Assembly: GCA_020137815.1 (NCBI GenBank)
Contig: CM035352.1
Coordinates: 8,548,416 to 8,612,415 of the forward strand
From: Hormiphora californensis
Lineage: Eukaryota; Ctenophora; Tentaculata; Cydippida; Pleurobrachiidae
Length of the DNA stretch: 64,000 nucleotides
Reading direction: 5' to 3'
Under the pieces are notes generated by a model, which was given only the letters and a program-made list of their open reading frames with translations, was not told where the DNA came from and made no database searches. The translations under genes were made by a program, and so were the position numbers. The stretch's first letter is position 1. Each line of letters starts with the position of its first letter. Of this stretch, positions 49,391-64,000 are shown in pieces.

Positions 49391-51060
49391 ATGTACGGTT
49401 CCCTTATTATGCGGACCCTTTCCCGGTCCCTAATCCCCTCCTCTGCTCGACTTCTAACTACGGGTGTTCCCCCTACTTCCTTCAACCCGGAGACCTACCT
49501 CCGGTTCCCCCAGTTTCTCCACGAGATAAATACAAACCTGACCTCGTCTGAACGGAACAAGGGGAGGCTGGTGTACTCTAACAAGTGTGTCACTGTAGAG
49601 GGTGAGGCTCAGGAGACTATGGATGCACTAACGGAGGGAGATAGGGCTGATTTGAAACAGCTCAGTGTGGCATGTAAAGGACTGTTCTGGCAGAGCGAGA
49701 TAGACTACACCTGTGTGCCCTGTGTGTTTGTGATGGAGGGAGAGTTTACGGGTGAGAAGTTCCTCACGTCAATCGGCCTACCAAAACTATCAGTCAGCGT
49801 GGAAACACTTTCCGGTGGTAAGTGTTGAGAATAATACCGCGCGAATTGTCGTATATAACATGGCGGGATGGTGGTAAGTGTTGAGAATAATATCGCGTGA
49901 ATTGTCACAATACACATGGCGGGATGGTGGTAAGTGTTGAGAATAATATCGCGCGAATTGTGTCAATTCAACATGGCGGGATGGTGGTAAGTGTTGAGAA
50001 TAATATCGCGCTAATTGTCATATATAACATGGCGGGATGGCCGAGTGTTGAGAATAATATGGCGCGAATTGTGCTAATACACATGGCGGGATGGTGGTAA
50101 GTGTTGAGAATAATATCCCGCGAATTGTCGTATATAACATGGCGGGATGGTGGTAAGTGTTGAGAATAATATCGCGCGAATTGTCACATTTAACATGGCG
50201 GGATGGTGGTAAGTATTGAGAATAATATCGCGTGAATTGTCACATTTAACATGGCGGGATGGTGGTAAGTATTGAGAATAATATCGCGTGAATTGTCGCA
50301 TTATACATGGCGGGATGGTGGTAAGTGTTGAGAATAATATCGCGTGAATTGTCACATATAACATGGCGGGATGGTGGTAAGTATTGAGAATAATATCGCG
50401 TGAATTGTCACATTTAACATGGCGGGATGGTGGTAAGTGTTGAGAATAATATCTCGCGAATTGTCACATTTAACATGGCGGGATGGTGGTAAGTGTTGAG
50501 AATAATATCGCGTGAATTGTGCTAATACAACATGGCGGGATGGCCGAGCGGTCTAAGGCGCTGGTTTTAGGCACCAGTCCTCCGGGGCGTGGGTTCGAAT
50601 CCCACTTCCGTCAATTTTTTGTTTTGTTTCTCAACATTTTCCAATAATTTATCCCGTATAATTTATTAAATATTTTATTTTAAGGCCGAAATCCCCTTCC
50701 CAACTTTTTCTTTTCCCTCAGAGTATTTACAGAAGTTGCCCATTATTAGCTACCAAGGAGAAGATGCCATGAATGTTTACAGGGCTCCACTTGATATCAT
50801 TGTGAAGACCGTGGGAAAATTCGACCAGGTAAAATAATTTCCAGAGAATTTTATTGTCCATTTCTTCCTGGGTGAGACGCAGAAGTTCACGCTAAACATT
50901 CACACCTCTTTATCACACCTTTATCACACATCTCTTTACTCTACAGGTATTCCATGTGACTGTGGGAGAGGGAACCATCAATCCTGTCCTCCAATTCTTT
51001 GTCGCCAAAACGGCCAACGATAAAGTTCTTGGATTTATGTCTGCTTCCGTGAATGAGTAG
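49391..51060 (+). CDS. Small protein with probable mitochondrial presequence
   Basis: Exons 49391-49817, 50722-50828 and 50947-51060 join in phase to 215 residues. The N-terminus (IMRTLSRSLIPSSARLLTTG) is rich in Arg/Ser/Leu without acidic residues, typical of a mitochondrial presequence. The middle contains ACKGLFWQSEIDYTCVP. Its GL..SE.DY pattern faintly recalls the nuclease A inhibitor (NuiA)-like domain, but I do not assign it. Exon 1 ends TCC GGT G before GTAAGT, and exon 2 supplies AG to complete Glu. Intron 1 holds a 56-bp minisatellite and a tRNA-Leu gene on the same strand. Reading past the exon 1 donor hits a stop within four codons, so the first donor must be used. Confidence 0.65.
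49818..50533. repeat. ~56-bp minisatellite, ~13 copies, donor plus tRNA leader
   Basis: Unit: gtaagtgttgagaataatat, then cgcgcgaattgtc, a variable 6-9 nt, and acatggcgggatggtg. Each unit repeats the exon 1 donor (GGTG then GTAAGT) and the first ten bases of the following tRNA (ggcgggatgg). One copy near 50030-50055 carries a longer tRNA piece (ggcgggatggccgag). Confidence 0.95.
50534..50613 (+). tRNA. tRNA-Leu (anticodon UAG)
   Basis: The acceptor stem GGCGGGA pairs with TTCCGTC (two G-U pairs), with discriminator A. The D-arm/A box is TGGCCGAGCGG; the anticodon stem is CTGGT/ACCAG around loop TTTAGGC, giving anticodon TAG. A long variable arm typical of class II tRNA-Leu is followed by the T-arm/B box GGTTCGAATCC. 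A T6 pol III terminator follows at 50615-50620. It is nested in intron 1 of the presequence gene on the same strand, and the minisatellite runs directly into its 5' end. Confidence 0.93.
50615..50620 (+). terminator. Pol III T-run terminator
   Basis: TTTTTT two bases after the tRNA-Leu 3' end. Confidence 0.8.
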
Positions 51061-51447
51061 ATCTACCCCGAGACAAGAAAGAGAGAGACATTCATCTTCA
51101 GCAGATTCATGCTGTTTTCTCATGTGGGGATTTCTTACTAGAACTCTAGTAAACTATAAGAGAGAGAGAGGGCCCGGGGGAGAAAAGGATTATATATTCC
51201 ACATCTCTCCCCCTATTCCCGGAGCTAGTAATTAGCTCGATTTAGACACTACATTATTCGTTACACAGCAGTCTACCGATTGGGAAGGGTTATAACACCC
51301 CCTCCCCATATACAACTACTGAGTAGAGCTGTGTCAACATGAAACGATCAGTTGATATGTAAGGCGTTTAAGCTGGTCGTGTTAAAATCTGGAAAGAGAT
51401 TTGTCAAAAATAACAAAAAATATCTTAATTCTTATTTAAATATTTAA

Positions 51448-52750
51448 GGGTACACCTGGCATTTTTCATCATCGAGTGCCCAACCAAATGACTTCACCAG
51501 GGTTTAGTTCATACAAAATGGACCTCAAATATGCAATTTTAGCCCTAAAGTCGAATTCATATTTTTGCTACAGCCTATTTTCAAAGTGGCGTTTTTTCAA
51601 TTTTTGTCGGAATTTTTAACCTCAGGACCACTTTTTTTGAGATAGAAACATTAAATTCTTGGAATTTGAAGAGAATATAAAGGTGAATAAGCCCAAAGAA
51701 GGATTTTTGAAATGGAGCTTATTTCTGGCCATGAGAACGGTTTACTTTTTTGTTTCTTTGACACGCTGGCTGAGAATGTTCCCATGCTTCATTAGAGATG
51801 AAAATCTGGAAATAGTTGCTCAAAACGATTATCTATGTGGCCCAAAAATTTTGGAACTTTTCCGCCAAAGATGTGGTGTATAGAGCTTGTTTTGTGAAAC
51901 CCGTCATTTTGAAAAAGAGGGAAAATCCCTGTATCTCAAAAACAGATAATTGTAGAGACCTGCGACCAAGCTTAATCGATTCAGAAGGTCCGATTTTGGG
52001 GGGGTCTTCTGAGAGACATTTTGCTCCTACTCCAACCGTTTTTGCTGTAATTGCGAAAAAGGTATCAGCAAGTAAGGGGGAAATCAGCCCGAAGCAGGCT
52101 ACTGGAATAGAGTTGTTCCCCCTTTTCATAGAATTGGTTTTTTGCAATTACAGCAAAAACGGTTGGAGTAGGAGCAAAATGTCTCTCAGAAGACCCCCCC
52201 AAAATCGGACCTTCTGAATCGATTAAGCTTGGTCGCAGGTCTCTACGATCATCCGTTTTTGAGATACAGGGAATTTCCCTCTTTTTCAAAAAGACGGGTT
52301 TCACAAAACAAGCTCTGTATACCACATCTTTGGCGGGAAAGTTCCAAAATTTTTGGGCCACATAGATAATCGTTTTGAGCAACTATTTCCAGATTTTCAT
52401 CTCTAATGAAGCATGGGAACATTCTCAGCCAGCGTGTCAAAGAAACAAAAAAGTAAACCGTTCTCATGGCCAGAAATAAGCTCCATTTCAAAAATCCTTC
52501 TTTGGGCTTATTCACCTTTATATTCTCTTCAAATTCCAAGAATTTAATGTTTCTATCTCAAAAAAAGTGGTCCTGAGGTTAAAAATTCCGACAAAAATTG
52601 AAAAAACGCCACTTTGAAAATAGGCTGTAGCAAAAATATGAATTCGACTTTAGGGCTAAAATTGCATATTTGAGGTCAATTTTGTATGAACTAAACCCTG
52701 GTGAAGTCATTTGGTTGGGCACTCGATGATGAAAAACGCCAGGTGTACCC
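51448..52750. mobile_element. TTAA-flanked fold-back element, 1.30 kb
   Basis: The left end gggtacacctggcatttttc is the complement of the right end, and TTAA lies directly outside both (51444-51447 and 52751-52754). Arms match almost perfectly to a short unique centre (about 52065-52120). It shares internal words with the 30-kb element (gtccgattttgggggggtct, ttttgctgtaattgcgaaaa, aattcatatttttgctacag). It is therefore a second subfamily of the same group. Mirrored ORFs in the arms are reflections of the repeat. Confidence 0.87.
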
Positions 52751-53979
52751 TTAATCGTCTGTTACAGTTTTGTTTTAGAAGCTTTATTTGTGCTACGTGT
52801 GTAGCTACATGTGTTTTTTAAGGACACGAGAAAAGTATACTATAGTTAATGTAGTCTTGAGTTTTAACTTTATCTAAAAACTGGTTTGTTTCACAATGAA
52901 TTAAAGCCCCCTCCCCCGCTATCATTATATTCACTACAATGTGCTCATTTCTTGACCAAACCCCACGTTTTATGCAGAAGCAGGGGTCGAGCAAGGCAAG
53001 TAGAAGCAGTGGGGCAGCAGGCAGAACATGACCTTCCCTTTCTGTTTCAGTGGAGGGAGCGAGCCAATAGGACTAGCACGCGCAGGTTGATAAACAGTTG
53101 AGTATGGTAGTGTCAGCTATGTGGTGTGCGCGGCACAACTCTCAACACACGTTTCACAGGTAACAACAACTTGTTATTGTTGGTGCGCACACGCGAAATA
53201 AGTTTTAATGCGATGCAAATGAGCGCGCGTTTTAGAAATTGACGCGCGCTCACGGTGAATCTTCAAATAAAAATTTCAAAACCTTTTTTTTGTTTTTTTT
53301 TGTTTTAGAATTTTCTTAGAAAAGCGTTGAAAAGCGCTGCCTTATCCCGCGCTGCGCGTGGGCCAGCAACGTTTGCCAAAGAAAAGCGCTGCCTTATCCC
53401 GCCAGCAACGTTTGCCAAGAATTTTCTACTCAGCACAACCGCACACGTGTTCCTTTCGCTCAGCACTGAAGGACAGCACTGGCAATGAATTCCATTCTTC
53501 CAGTGCTCGGAACGAGCTCAGGTTATAAAAATGCTAATTCCGCTGAAAATTTTCGGGTTGCTTCGCCCTCTCGACCCCCAATAGGGCTTGCAGCACGTGG
53601 GCCCTGTTCATGGGGGCTCTGCCACCTACACGCTCCGCCCCTGGTCCCCTTTGTGGGGGCTCTGCCCCTATCCTGGTTATCCTGGACCTACACTCGCGGA
53701 CGCGGCTAAAAGCTGCGTACCGGCCACCGCCCCTGCACTGATGGCAGACTGGATTTGTTTTGACAGACTATTTTTATTGATGCCTTCCGGCTTTCGTCTT
53801 ACCAAATTATCTATTTTTGCGAAACCTTTAAGTAGTGTAGAGACGTGGAGAATTGTATCTTACTGCTTGTTTTCCTACCTGAACCGTTTCACTATATCTT
53901 TTGAGGCGATCTACTAATAATATAATCACTTAAGGCATGTGGTTTAAGTAACAGAATGTAATCATCAACAAACCCCGCA
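52751..53979. other. Upstream region of PLXDC-like gene, repeat-rich
   Basis: Contains two copies of the dispersed repeat gaaaagcgctgccttatccc ... ccagcaacgtttgccaa (53325-53420), the same as at about 38020. A GC-rich tract (53555-53735) follows with gggggctctgcc twice. No coding exon was recognised before the signal-peptide exon at 53980. Confidence 0.6.
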
Positions 53980-63902
<9,923 letters not shown>

Positions 63903-64000
63903 GTATGTGCTTGAAATGTTCTCCACTGCTCCTTCATAAAATATAATATCTTTGTCTTTATTGGTTCTCTTCCATCCTTCTCTTCTTTCGAATTTATCAA

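Overview
This window is animal (metazoan) nuclear DNA. The genes are split by short GT-AG introns and encode animal-type proteins: a rhodopsin-type GPCR, a FARP/FRMD7-type FERM protein, a PLXDC-type plexin-domain membrane protein, a secreted VWC/TIL cysteine-rich protein, SLC22-type carriers, TMEM187 and DNAAF9. It also holds CR1/Jockey-like LINEs, fold-back DNA elements, and very long (GA)n/(CT)n tracts. DNAAF9 implies motile cilia with outer dynein arms. Compact introns and diverged orthologues fit an early-branching animal such as a sponge, but the sequence alone does not settle this.

Layout, left to right. 0.35-0.51 kb: one orphan minus-strand exon. 2.3-4.0 kb (+): a four-exon GPCR. 4.2-11.2 kb (-): a FERM gene carrying a 5'-truncated LINE in an intron and a 27-bp minisatellite over one splice acceptor. 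12.1-12.9 kb (-): TMEM187. 15.0-19.5 kb (+): a near-intact two-ORF LINE with a (TTGAAC)n tail. 20.1-22.9 kb (-): a nine-exon secreted cysteine-rich gene with a frameshift in one TIL domain. 23.1-25.3 kb: a tandem duplication, one copy of which carries a 1.34-kb fold-back element. 25.4-25.9 kb: poor-quality sequence. 27.3-27.7 kb (-): V-ATPase subunit e. 28.3-37.7 kb (-): four tandem SLC22-like genes, only the first intact as assembled, with a TTAA-flanked fold-back element and a small MITE between copies. 38.3-41.4 kb (+): intronless DNAAF9. 42.1-49.0 kb (+): a Derlin gene with a full-length LINE in intron 1. 49.4-51.1 kb (+): a small gene with a probable mitochondrial presequence, whose first intron holds a 56-bp minisatellite and a tRNA-Leu(UAG). 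51.4-52.8 kb: a second TTAA-flanked fold-back element. 54.0 kb to the right edge (+): PLXDC-like, running off the window, with a second poor-quality stretch at about 60.5-61.8 kb.

Exons of split genes were joined by eye from splice sites, reading phase and protein similarity recalled from family knowledge. Internal consistency is high: phases match at nearly every junction. The most unusual theme is that at four loci a tandem repeat covers a splice site, so each repeat unit carries its own donor or acceptor. In one of them the unit also contains the first bases of the adjacent tRNA gene. No bacterial-type system, CRISPR array or operon is present.
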